Of a DNA stretch of 64,000 nucleotides, positions 7,191 through 15,300 are shown piece after piece. The notes under the pieces were generated by a model. The model did not search any database. It saw only the letters and a program-made list of their open reading frames with translations, and had not been told where the DNA came from. A program made the position numbers and the translations under genes. This DNA comes from Chloroflexota bacterium (lineage in GTDB: Bacteria; Chloroflexota; Anaerolineae; Aggregatilineales; Phototrophicaceae), in NCBI GenBank assembly GCA_020161935.1, contig JAIUNI010000002.1, positions 496,001 to 560,000 of the forward strand. The letters are read 5' to 3'. Within the stretch, counting starts at the first letter, position 1, and the number at the start of each line of letters is the position of its first letter.

Positions 7191-9683
7191 TTACTGCCGG
7201 TACTGATCCTGCGGATACTGGTTCTGGGGAATGTTCACGTAGTCGGTTGTCGTATCCTGATTACGCAGGAACTCCAGTTGGTCGTTGACCTCATCAATCA
7301 CGATCAAGTCACCGGGTTGGAAGCTGCCCTTGAGCAGTTGAATGCTCAACGGGTTTTCCACGAAACGCTGGAGCGCACGGCGTAACGGACGCGCCCCGAA
7401 CTGCTGATCGTAACCCTTCTGCGCCAGCCAATGACGTGCCGGTTCCGTCAGGTGGATTTGTAAACCAGAGGCGGCCATCCGTTCAATGATGCCGCGCATC
7501 TGGATGTCGATAATCTGCTCGACTTCTGCAAGGCTCAACGGCGCGAAGATGATGATTTCATCAATGCGGTTCAGGAACTCTGGCCGGAAGGCATCACGCA
7601 TGGCCTTCTCGATCTTCTGATGGTCGACCACCAACTGCTGGTCGCCACCCTGCACGAAGCCGAGGACACCACCCTTACGGGCAAACTCGGTGCCGAGGTT
7701 GCTGGTCATGATGATGACACAGTTGCGGAAGTCCACCACGCGCCCCTGTCCGTCGGTCAGGCGGCCATCTTCCAAGATTTGTAGGAGGGCGTTCCACACG
7801 TCGGGGTGCGCCTTCTCGATTTCATCGAACAGCACGACACGGTACGGCCGGCGGCGTACAGCCTCGGTGAGCTGACCCCCTTCTTCGTAACCCACGTATC
7901 CGGGCGGCGCACCGAACAACCGGCTGACGGTATGCTGTTCGCGGTACTCGCTCATATCGACGCGCACGAGGGCTTCCTCATCGTCGAACATAAACTCGGC
8001 CAGCGCCTTCGCCAGTTCGGTCTTACCCACACCGCTCGAACCCAAGAAGATGAACGAGCCGATGGGGCGCTTCGGGTCTTTCAGGCCGCTGCGTGAACGC
8101 CGAATAGCATCCGAAATGGCTGTAACCGCTGCCGACTGCCCGATGATGCGCGAGTGCAGCACTTCTTCCATACGCAGGAGTTTCTCACTCTCGGTTTCGA
8201 GCATCTGGTGAACCGGAATACCCGTCCACTGCCCGATCACCTGCGCGATGTCGTCCTCGTCAACCGTTTCATCGAGGGTGTTTTCCTGCTGCCAGAGGTA
8301 GCGTTCACGGTCGTATTCCTCACCGAGCCGGATGCGTTCCATCTTGTACTCGGCAGCCCGTTCGTAGTCACGGGCGAGGCCAGCCGCTTCTTCATCGGCT
8401 TCAAGGCGGTCAACCTGTTCTTTCAGTTCCTTCAAGTGCGGGGGCATCGAGAACAGTGCCACACGCAGCTTGGCCGCCGCTTCATCCAGCAGGTCAATGG
8501 CCTTATCCGGCAGACGGCGGTCGTTGATATAGCGGGACGACAAGCGTACAGCCGCTTCCAACGCTTGATCAGAGATGGTCACTTTATGGTGCGCTTCGTA
8601 GCGGTCACGCAAACCGTAGAGCATCTCGATGGTATCCTCGACATTCGGTTCTTCCACGAACACAGGCGCAAAACGGCGGTCGAGTGCGCTGTCCTTCTCA
8701 ATGTACTGGCGGTACTCGTCCAGTGTGGTCGCACCGATGGCGTTCAGTTCACCTCGCGCGAGGGCGGGCTTCATCATGTTACCGGCATCGAGCGCACCCT
8801 GCGCCGCGCCAGCCCCGACGACCTGATGCAGCTCGTCAATAAAGAGAATGATCTCGCCTTCGGAACGCTGCACTTCTTCGATGGTGGCCTTGAGGCGTTC
8901 CTCAAATTCACCACGGAAGCGGCTGCCCGCCAACATACCGGCGAGGTCGAGTGAAATCACCTTCTTGCCGTAGAGCAGTTCCGGCACATCGCCGCTGGCG
9001 ATTTTTTGCGCCAAGCCTTCGACGATGGCGGTCTTACCCACACCGGCCTCACCGATCAGCACCGGATTGTTCTTCGTCCGGCGGCTGAGGATTTGGATGA
9101 CGCGCAGGATTTCCATGTCACGCCCGATAACCGGATCGAGCTTGCCTTCCAGCGCCTTGCGGGTCAAATCCGTGCTGTATTTTTCCAGCGTGCGGTAGCG
9201 GGTTTCGGACTGCGGGTCGGTCACACGCTGCCCACCGCGAATGTCCTTGATGGCATCCGTCACGCGGTCGCGGGTGATCTGGTTATCCGTCATGATCTTG
9301 CTGACGGCGGTGTTCTTCTCGCTGAGAATGGCGAGGAAAATATGCTCGGTCGAAATATAATCATCACGCAGGCGGTTGGCTTCCTCGTTGGCGAGGTCGA
9401 TAATCCGCTTGCTGCGGGGGGTCATAAAGAGCTGCCCGTTACCACCGCCGTAGATGGCGGCCTTCGGGCTGGCACGCAGCACTTCATCAAGGCGGCCACG
9501 CATACTGCTCAGATCAATGCCTAACTTCTCGATGATCTGGGGGATAACCCCATCACCCTGCTCTAACAACGCTAATAAGATATGCTCGGTATCCACTTGA
9601 TTGTGACCATAGCGCTGCAAGATTTCGTAGGTCCGCGCGATGGCATCCTGCGCCCGTTCAGTAAATCGGTCAAAACGCATCAT
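7191..9683 (-). CDS. clpC: ATP-dependent Clp protease ATPase subunit ClpC
   Basis: An 830-residue Hsp100 unfoldase of normal ClpC length. The tandem Clp N-domain occupies about residues 5-145. The first AAA+ module has Walker A GEAGVGKT (211-218) and Walker B ILFIDELH. The middle UVR-like segment ([23 protein letters not shown]), shorter than the ClpB coiled-coil, marks ClpC rather than ClpB. The second AAA+ module has GSSGVGKT and [14 protein letters not shown]. ClpC feeds unfolded substrates to ClpP; no clpP or mcsAB is nearby. The start could be either of two consecutive ATGs at 9683 and 9680. No CtsR operator was recognised upstream. A terminator hairpin follows. Confidence 0.93.
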   Translation of the reverse strand: MMRFDRFTERAQDAIARTYEILQRYGHNQVDTEHILLALLEQGDGVIPQIIEKLGIDLSSMRGRLDEVLRASPKAAIYGGGNGQLFMTPRSKRIIDLANEEANRLRDDYISTEHIFLAILSEKNTAVSKIMTDNQITRDRVTDAIKDIRGGQRVTDPQSETRYRTLEKYSTDLTRKALEGKLDPVIGRDMEILRVIQILSRRTKNNPVLIGEAGVGKTAIVEGLAQKIASGDVPELLYGKKVISLDLAGMLAGSRFRGEFEERLKATIEEVQRSEGEIILFIDELHQVVGAGAAQGALDAGNMMKPALARGELNAIGATTLDEYRQYIEKDSALDRRFAPVFVEEPNVEDTIEMLYGLRDRYEAHHKVTISDQALEAAVRLSSRYINDRRLPDKAIDLLDEAAAKLRVALFSMPPHLKELKEQVDRLEADEEAAGLARDYERAAEYKMERIRLGEEYDRERYLWQQENTLDETVDEDDIAQVIGQWTGIPVHQMLETESEKLLRMEEVLHSRIIGQSAAVTAISDAIRRSRSGLKDPKRPIGSFIFLGSSGVGKTELAKALAEFMFDDEEALVRVDMSEYREQHTVSRLFGAPPGYVGYEEGGQLTEAVRRRPYRVVLFDEIEKAHPDVWNALLQILEDGRLTDGQGRVVDFRNCVIIMTSNLGTEFARKGGVLGFVQGGDQQLVVDHQKIEKAMRDAFRPEFLNRIDEIIIFAPLSLAEVEQIIDIQMRGIIERMAASGLQIHLTEPARHWLAQKGYDQQFGARPLRRALQRFVENPLSIQLLKGSFQPGDLIVIDEVNDQLEFLRNQDTTTDYVNIPQNQYPQDQYRQ

Positions 9684-9904
9684 ATGGTTTATTCGTCCTC
9701 ATGCATCCGTACCGCGAGACAATGGTTGTTCATCGTCCTGACTTCATCCTATTCTAACGAATATTGAGTTAAGGGGGGATAAACAGTGAATTGTGCGGTT
9801 GAGTTATTCTGACCCGATTAGCATAACTCAGCTTGTATCGGAAATGTGTAAGCGCCACATAAGTGAATTGAAAGAGGGAGGGATACTTGACCCTCATTTT
9901 GCTT

Positions 9905-9934
9905 CGGGGCGTAACCAGACGCGAATACGCCCCG
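9905..9934. other. Perfect hairpin beyond the orphan zincin gene
   Basis: CGGGGCGTA (9905-9913) pairs with TACGCCCCG (9926-9934). It sits 29 bases past the stop of the minus-strand gene, where a terminator is expected, but no T run follows on either strand, so its role is uncertain. Confidence 0.45.
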
Positions 9935-9962
9935 ATTGAGTGAATAACATTTCAACTAACAG

Positions 9963-11096
9963 CTAAGGCAAAGGCAGTCTTTGATTCAGCCAGCCCAAAC
10001 TCCAATTTTTAGTTTGTTTCTTAAATTCAGCGGCGGCCTGTTCGGGAGTCCAATTTTTCTCGGAGAAAGATTTCGCTTTTCCATCCGGTTTATTTGTGCC
10101 AAGCGCGACATAGGCCGTACCAACGGCTAAGAAGAAGCCGTCAACATCCCCCTTAAAGGCAGCGTCGAACAGTTTACCAATGCCCTCTGCACCGATTAAC
10201 TTAATCAGTTTGCGTACCAACGGTGTTTCATTCGTATAGCGGGTGACAATGTTTGTTCCTAACACGGGTGCAACAAGCTCGGAGAATACGTTGATTGCCC
10301 CTTCGTTCATTTGAAGCTGGAATTGCATCAAGGGCGACTCGCCGCCCTGACCGGAGCAGATATGGATGAACTCGTGCAGTTCATCAAACCCTTCGCCACC
10401 TGTAATAGACGTGTAGCGATCATCTGATGTGGTCAAAGCGGTGGTGTTATTGCTTTCGATCTGGCTCTTTGCAGCAGCTATCCACTCCTGCTTAGAGAGG
10501 TTTTGACGTTCATCTTCTGGTTTGGCTTGGTCTTTACGCTCCATATCCTCCGCCAGTACCGGAATCAGGTCAGATTGGGTAGGGACTGCTGACGACAGGT
10601 TTAAACCACGAAGCTCCAGTACCCGTTCAGCCAGCAGGGCTACCGCGCCACCCGAACCGGGTGATGCGGAACTCACTTTACCACGCACCTCAGCGGCTGA
10701 AGCCGGCCCGGATGGGACAACTACCGGCGCATGTACACCTTGAATCGGGGCCGGCGGCTTATCTTTCTTCTCGCGGCTTTTCCAGAGCGCCAGTAATTCG
10801 GAAAATGGAATAGATGGTGCGGGTGTACCTCCGCCCTCGCGCTGAATAAGGCTGCGCTGAAGTTTACTTTCATCCCGTTGACGCTGAATACGCGCACAAC
10901 TTGGGCAGCTACATCCCCGTTCATGAGCATCACGCTGGATAACCTCACCAGCGTTTTGCCGCATCATTTGAAGTAGAGCTTGATTGCCGATTATGTTTTG
11001 CAGATTATGAGGCAGCGGGGTAGTTGATTGAGTGCTGGATGTTTTTGAAACCTTGTGGTTAACCTGATCATTAGATTTTTTGGCGTATTCACTCAT
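9963..11096 (-). CDS. Putative zincin with injection-system (eCIS)-type N-terminus
   Basis: About 377 residues. The N-terminal third is low-complexity and carries marks seen in DUF4157-type proteins linked to extracellular contractile injection systems: LQNIIGNQALLQMM, repeated IQR/LQR steps (VIQRD, RIQRQR, LIQRE) and a cysteine knuckle GCSCPSC. The C-terminal half contains HEFIH, an HExxH zinc-peptidase motif (about residues 241-245), with a glutamate 20 residues later in NEGAIN (about 265) that could be the third ligand. There is no signal peptide. No sheath, tube or baseplate gene is in the window, so it would be an orphan. ATG 11096 is chosen because AGAGG lies nine bases upstream. The function is inferred. 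Confidence 0.6.
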   Translation of the reverse strand: MSEYAKKSNDQVNHKVSKTSSTQSTTPLPHNLQNIIGNQALLQMMRQNAGEVIQRDAHERGCSCPSCARIQRQRDESKLQRSLIQREGGGTPAPSIPFSELLALWKSREKKDKPPAPIQGVHAPVVVPSGPASAAEVRGKVSSASPGSGGAVALLAERVLELRGLNLSSAVPTQSDLIPVLAEDMERKDQAKPEDERQNLSKQEWIAAAKSQIESNNTTALTTSDDRYTSITGGEGFDELHEFIHICSGQGGESPLMQFQLQMNEGAINVFSELVAPVLGTNIVTRYTNETPLVRKLIKLIGAEGIGKLFDAAFKGDVDGFFLAVGTAYVALGTNKPDGKAKSFSEKNWTPEQAAAEFKKQTKNWSLGWLNQRLPLP

Positions 11097-11393
11097 TAGG
11101 AAATGCCTCTTCAATACTTTGATGTGTTTCATCCACTATCACAACAGCCGAAGTTAACATACGTTGTAACATTTTAGAACCTGTCTAAAAATGACCAATG
11201 CTCCCCTATCTCCCCAACTATCTTTCCCCATTACATGAAGAAAGAGGGCGCATCATCAGCGAAACAGACCGTCAATAACCCCAAATGAAGATGTAGATTG
11301 ACTATTCAGACAGGCTTTTACGTGTATTTTCTTATTATAGGGCAGATGTGATAGAAAAACTCAATTATTGGCAAATGAAACATGCGACTTCAG

Positions 11394-11747
11394 TCAACCA
11401 ACCCGTGAGCCGTTTTCGACGGTGAGCGTTGGTTGCAGGAGGACAACATCCTGCGCGGCGGAGTACGCGCCAAGTACCAATACTTCCGAGACGATACCCG
11501 CGATGCGCTTGACAGGGAAGTTGACGACCGCGACCACCTGCTTGCCGACCAAGTCTTCCGTCGTGTAGTTCTGCGTGACCTGCGCCGAACTGGTTTTCAC
11601 ACCTAACTCGCCGAAGTCGATGGTGAGGATATAGGCGGGTTTCTTCGCTTTGGGGTTCAGTTCGCACGTCAACACCGTGCCAACGCGCATATCGACCTTC
11701 ATAAAGTCGTCAAATTCAATTGGGGCTGTAGCGTTATTGGTTTCCAT
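11394..11747 (-). CDS. csaA: CsaA-like tRNA-binding domain protein
   Basis: A 117-residue single-domain protein with the OB-fold of the tRNA-binding/EMAP family. FDDFMKVDMRVGTVL, PKAKKPAYILTIDFGELGVKTSSAQVT and VVAVVNFPVKRIAG match CsaA, a small dimeric protein described as an export-related chaperone and tRNA binder. The length fits CsaA (~110 residues), much shorter than methionyl-tRNA synthetase. It begins 12 bases after the PD40 gene on the same strand, so the two are probably cotranscribed. Confidence 0.88.
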   Translation of the reverse strand: METNNATAPIEFDDFMKVDMRVGTVLTCELNPKAKKPAYILTIDFGELGVKTSSAQVTQNYTTEDLVGKQVVAVVNFPVKRIAGIVSEVLVLGAYSAAQDVVLLQPTLTVENGSRVG

Positions 11748-11759
11748 ATTGTTCTTTCA

Positions 11760-12788
11760 TTAAGCATAATTCGCGCGCCATGTGGGCTGTGCGTTATTAC
11801 CATCAGTCGTGATCTGCTGCTCATCCGAGCCGTCAGGCCGCGCCGTAAAAATCTGGTAACCACCCGCCTCATCCTGACGAGTATACGCGATAAACTGACT
11901 ATCCGGCGACCATGTGAGTACCGTATCGCCAGCATTTACAAAGTGGAAGCCTGTGCCGTCCTGCTTGACGATGAACAAGCGATCTTCCGCAGGTGCGCCA
12001 ACTTCCGCGCTTTCGGCAAAGCGCCCCACGCCCCAGATATACTGCTCATCCGGCGACCAACCCAACATGATGATATAGCTCAGGTGATGCTCGTCACGGT
12101 TGAATACCACGTTCGGGTTTCGGCCATTAGGGTCTGTAATTTCAAGATTATCGCTCTCATAGGAATAACCCACTAGATACTCGAATGAGGGTGACAGCAC
12201 AGCGGGGTAAGCGAGATCATCGGTGACGAACAATTCATTCGTGCCATCCGCATCCAAGCCGAATAAGCCGCTGGAACGCGACACCGTAAGCGAACGATCC
12301 GGCAGGTATTGGATGAGCGCTAAGTCATCCTCGCCCACGCCAATCGTTATATCCAAGCTGCCATCCGTAGCCGCAGAGTGATACTCAACACCATTGGCGC
12401 TGTCACCATCAGTGAAGTTAGCGTAAGCAATCATGCGGCTGTTGAGTGACCACGTTAGAAAGCGGTAGGGGTTTAAGGCGCTGTCGGCAATACGCACTGC
12501 TTCCGGTTCGTCCAAATCCCACACATATAATGGCGCTTTGCCATCTCCTTCGGCCACCATGTAAGCGAGCTTGGTGCCATCCGGCGACCACAGCGGTGTA
12601 TAAATCGGGTTCTCGTCTTCAACCAGCAGGCGCACATCGCTGCCGTCCGCGCTCATCAGAAATACTTTGTACGTTCCCTCACGGTCGGAAGCGAAGGCGA
12701 TTTCACCTTTCGGCACGGCGGTTTCCCCCGCCAGCACACGGGTGGATAAGCACAGCAGGACTAAAACGGTGATGAGTAGGCGTTTCAT
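11760..12788 (-). CDS. Secreted TolB-like PD40 β-propeller protein
   Basis: A 342-residue exported protein. A signal peptide (MKRLLITVLVLLCLSTRVLA) precedes at least five PD40 blades, each with the S-P-D-G/Q-x-x-[IL]-A-[FY] signature, such as PLWSPDGTKLAYM and TWSPDSQFIAYTR. PD40 propellers are found in TolB and in many surface proteins of this phylum, where they bind partners rather than catalyse. No other Tol components are present. A second gene of this kind is at 61771-63321. It is the first gene of a likely operon with csaA. Confidence 0.8.
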   Translation of the reverse strand: MKRLLITVLVLLCLSTRVLAGETAVPKGEIAFASDREGTYKVFLMSADGSDVRLLVEDENPIYTPLWSPDGTKLAYMVAEGDGKAPLYVWDLDEPEAVRIADSALNPYRFLTWSLNSRMIAYANFTDGDSANGVEYHSAATDGSLDITIGVGEDDLALIQYLPDRSLTVSRSSGLFGLDADGTNELFVTDDLAYPAVLSPSFEYLVGYSYESDNLEITDPNGRNPNVVFNRDEHHLSYIIMLGWSPDEQYIWGVGRFAESAEVGAPAEDRLFIVKQDGTGFHFVNAGDTVLTWSPDSQFIAYTRQDEAGGYQIFTARPDGSDEQQITTDGNNAQPTWRANYA

Positions 12789-12907
12789 AGGAACCAGTCT
12801 CCAAAAAGCAACGACGAGCGATCTCTAACAGGTGGCTGTCATTGTAAATGGAGAGGGCTGATTCACATTGGAAATTCGGTCGAAAGTCGGAGCAGGTGTA
12901 TAAAAGA

Positions 12908-12931
12908 GAGGTGACCTTTTACAGTCACCTC
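12908..12931 (-). terminator. Terminator of the nitroreductase gene
   Basis: GAGGTGAC (12908-12915) pairs with GTCACCTC (12924-12931). On the minus strand the hairpin is followed by TCTTTTATA. It lies 55 bases beyond the stop of the nitroreductase-like gene. Confidence 0.7.
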
Positions 12932-12985
12932 CAGAGCAAAAGTGAGGACAGATTAGGCTGAGAGAGCCAATCTGAATCCGCGAGG

Positions 12986-13996
12986 TTAGCTGGTTACAAC
13001 CGTATCGACAGGCTGGCGGGAAGTTTCCCACGTCGCGATGTCGGTGTAACCGAGGCGAAAGACCATTTGGGCGTATGTCGTTGACGCGCCAAATATACGG
13101 AGCAGTTCAGGTTTCAGGCTGTTGACCTGTATGACTTGCGAAAGCGGCTGCACACCAATATTGAGCGTCGTGGCTTGCAGGGCGATGCGTTCAAACACCT
13201 GCCCCGCCTTCACCTGCGATAAACGATCATCGGTTGTGCTGCTGATGAGCGCCAACAGCGGCGCATTAAGTACAATATCGGCTTCCGGCTTCACCGGCTT
13301 GTGATGGCTGGCGAGATACGTGGTCGCCAACTGCCCCATGCGCGAGATCAACCAGCGGTGACCAAACGTGCCGCGTTCAATCCACTGGTTCAGTTCTTCA
13401 CGGTAATGCGGATCGGCAAATTGGGTGATGTCCGCACTCACAACCAGCGCGTTCACGCCTAATTTGACGTGTGTATCATCCGAAATTTGTAGGGCAACAC
13501 CTTCTTCGCGCACGCTCGCGCCCAAACGCTGAATATCATGTTCAGTCAGCGGTTTGTTAGCGTAGGTTTGGCGGTTGGTGTGCCGCAGGGTGATGGCATG
13601 AAAGCGTTCTTGGTCGGCGAGTGACGGTGATACACCGCCTTCCGCAAAGGTGACGGTAGCGACCCACACTTCATCTTTCGGGTCGGGGAAATAAGTGACC
13701 GTCGCACGCAGCCCGAAGTAAGTGGCAGCCGTTAGCAAGTTTTCGAGCGCACAGCCCACGCTGACATATAGTTCACGCGCATCGGTATCTGCCACGTTCA
13801 ACTGGCGGGTACGGTCGGCCAGCACGCGGATTTCACTCTCGCGAACGGCGAACTTCCACGGTTGAGAGTTATGAATGGACGGCGCGAGGACAGCATAACC
13901 CACGAGAAACTTGAGCTTTTCCGACAAGATGCCGTGACGCGGAAATTGATACTCGGTGGTATCCCAAATGTTGTTGGGCTGACTTGTGGCTGTCAT
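12986..13996 (-). CDS. Acg-like nitroreductase-fold FMN protein
   Basis: A 336-residue protein of the Acg branch of the nitroreductase superfamily, a tandem of two half-nitroreductase domains. The N-terminal LVGYAVLAPSIHNSQPWKF is the conserved FMN phosphate-binding stretch, and RDELYVSVG-like DARELYVSVGCALENLL follows. A second half with LALISSTTDDRLSQVKAGQVFERIALQA resembles the canonical C-terminal FMN region. In Mycobacterium tuberculosis the homologue Acg sequesters FMN and is dormancy-induced; enzymatic activity here is uncertain. GAGGTAAACGGA precedes the ATG, and a terminator follows. Confidence 0.78.
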   Translation of the reverse strand: MTATSQPNNIWDTTEYQFPRHGILSEKLKFLVGYAVLAPSIHNSQPWKFAVRESEIRVLADRTRQLNVADTDARELYVSVGCALENLLTAATYFGLRATVTYFPDPKDEVWVATVTFAEGGVSPSLADQERFHAITLRHTNRQTYANKPLTEHDIQRLGASVREEGVALQISDDTHVKLGVNALVVSADITQFADPHYREELNQWIERGTFGHRWLISRMGQLATTYLASHHKPVKPEADIVLNAPLLALISSTTDDRLSQVKAGQVFERIALQATTLNIGVQPLSQVIQVNSLKPELLRIFGASTTYAQMVFRLGYTDIATWETSRQPVDTVVTS

Positions 13997-14127
13997 ATCC
14001 GTTTACCTCATCGCCTAAATGATACTTCTACTATAAGCACAACCACGCAATCGCATCAGTGGGGAATGTCATGATTGCGGCGGATAGATAGCAGGACTTA
14101 TGCATAGTAAGTGGGTATAAGGATGGA

Positions 14128-14158
14128 TTGCGTGCGGCACGGCTATCGTGGTTATACT
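14128..14158 (+). promoter_or_regulatory. Possible σ70-type promoter of the Gfo/Idh/MocA gene
   Basis: TTGCGT (14128-14133) and TATACT (14153-14158) are separated by 19 bases, slightly longer than ideal. The predicted start of transcription would be about 30 bases before the chosen ATG at 14194. Confidence 0.4.
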
Positions 14159-14193
14159 GTGTATATTCCCTATTGGCGACAAGGACAACAGCT

Positions 14194-15222
14194 ATGAAGG
14201 TTATACAGGTCGGTATTGGCGGCATGGGTAATGCGTGGATCAACACCGTTTTACAGTCGAGCGATGTATCGTTCGTCGGATTTGTCGAAGTGAACGACGC
14301 GGTTATCCAAGAGCAAGCCGTCCGCTACGACATCGACAGGTCGCGCATCTTCAAGTCGCTGGCGGAAGCGCTGCGTTCGGTACGGGCGGACGCGGTCATT
14401 AACGTTACCCCACCGCAGTTCCACAAAGAGGTTTCGCTGCTAGCGATGGATGCGGGCTTGCCTGTGCTTTCCGAAAAGCCGCTAGCGGGGACGCTCTCCG
14501 ACGCGCAGGCGATTGTGAACAAGTCCAACGAAACCGGCGTGCTGCATATGATTACCCAGAACTACCGCTACCATGTGCCGATTCAAACAGTGAAGCAGGC
14601 GCTGGATTCAGGCGCGGTCGGCAAAGTCGGCGCGGTGACGGTCGAGTTCTTCAAAGGCCCGCACTTTGGCGGCTTCCGCGAGGAAATGCCCTACCCGCTG
14701 ATTATTGATATGTCGATCCATCACTTCGACCTGATCCGCTTCTTCCTCGGCAGCGATCCGGTATCGGTTTATGGGCGCAGTTGGAACCCGCCGTGGAGTT
14801 GGTACAAGGGCGATGCCTCAGCCTCGGTATCGCTGGCGTTCGCCAACGGCGCGGTCGTCGCCTATAACGGTTCGTGGTGTTCCAATGGCAAGGAAACCCC
14901 GTGGAACGCGAATTGGCGCTTCGAGTGCGAAAAAGGTGTGGTGACGCTGGTTAACGATGAGGTCTACGTCCAGCATCTGCTCGGCGTGGAAGAAGGAACA
15001 GGCTTCCGTAGCAACCGCTATGATGACCTGACGCTCATACCGCCGGTGGTCATGGAACGGCAGGCGCAAGCGTATTTGCTGCACGAATTTTATGAGGCCG
15101 TCAAAACCGGTAAGAAACCCGCCACCACCTGCCAGGATAATATCAAGTCGCTGGGCATCGTGTTCGATGTGGTGCAGTCCTTCGCCACGGGCGAGGTCGT
15201 GCAGTCGAGTGTTTCGAAGTAG
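14194..15222 (+). CDS. Gfo/Idh/MocA-family oxidoreductase
   Basis: About 342 residues. The N-terminal Rossmann fold begins KVIQVGIGGMGNAW; the catalytic lysine lies in SEKPLAG; and the C-terminal α/β domain has the metal-free substrate motif MSIHHFDLIRFFLG. These NAD(P)-dependent enzymes oxidise or reduce sugars, inositols and similar polyols; the substrate cannot be told. ATG 14194 follows AAGGACAACAGCT; a longer frame from 14128 covers the likely promoter. It is a single gene followed by a palindromic hairpin. Confidence 0.85.
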   Translation: MKVIQVGIGGMGNAWINTVLQSSDVSFVGFVEVNDAVIQEQAVRYDIDRSRIFKSLAEALRSVRADAVINVTPPQFHKEVSLLAMDAGLPVLSEKPLAGTLSDAQAIVNKSNETGVLHMITQNYRYHVPIQTVKQALDSGAVGKVGAVTVEFFKGPHFGGFREEMPYPLIIDMSIHHFDLIRFFLGSDPVSVYGRSWNPPWSWYKGDASASVSLAFANGAVVAYNGSWCSNGKETPWNANWRFECEKGVVTLVNDEVYVQHLLGVEEGTGFRSNRYDDLTLIPPVVMERQAQAYLLHEFYEAVKTGKKPATTCQDNIKSLGIVFDVVQSFATGEVVQSSVSK

Positions 15223-15237
15223 CGGTTGCAACCATGT

Positions 15238-15273
15238 GTAGGGAAAACGGAACGGTCTGAGACCGTTCCCTAC
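15238..15273. repeat. GTAGGG...CCCTAC palindrome, possible terminator
   Basis: The sequence begins GTAGGG and ends CCCTAC; inside, GGAACGGTC (15249-15257) pairs with GACCGTTCC (15261-15269). It lies between convergent genes and could end either transcript. Its GTAGGG border resembles the palindromic units of 5734-6305 and 36905-36974. Confidence 0.5.
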
Positions 15274-15300
15274 GCTTACAAATTACGCACCCTTTAGATA

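Noticed and set aside
7191..9683. Call of this gene as clpB
   Set aside because: The middle region is a short UVR-like segment rather than the ~120-residue coiled coil of ClpB.
9905..9934. Hairpin considered as a terminator
   Set aside because: The stem is perfect but no T run follows on either strand; kept only as a structural feature.
9963..11096. A full contractile injection system locus
   Set aside because: Neighbours are clpC, csaA, PD40 and nitroreductase genes; none is a sheath, tube, spike or baseplate protein.
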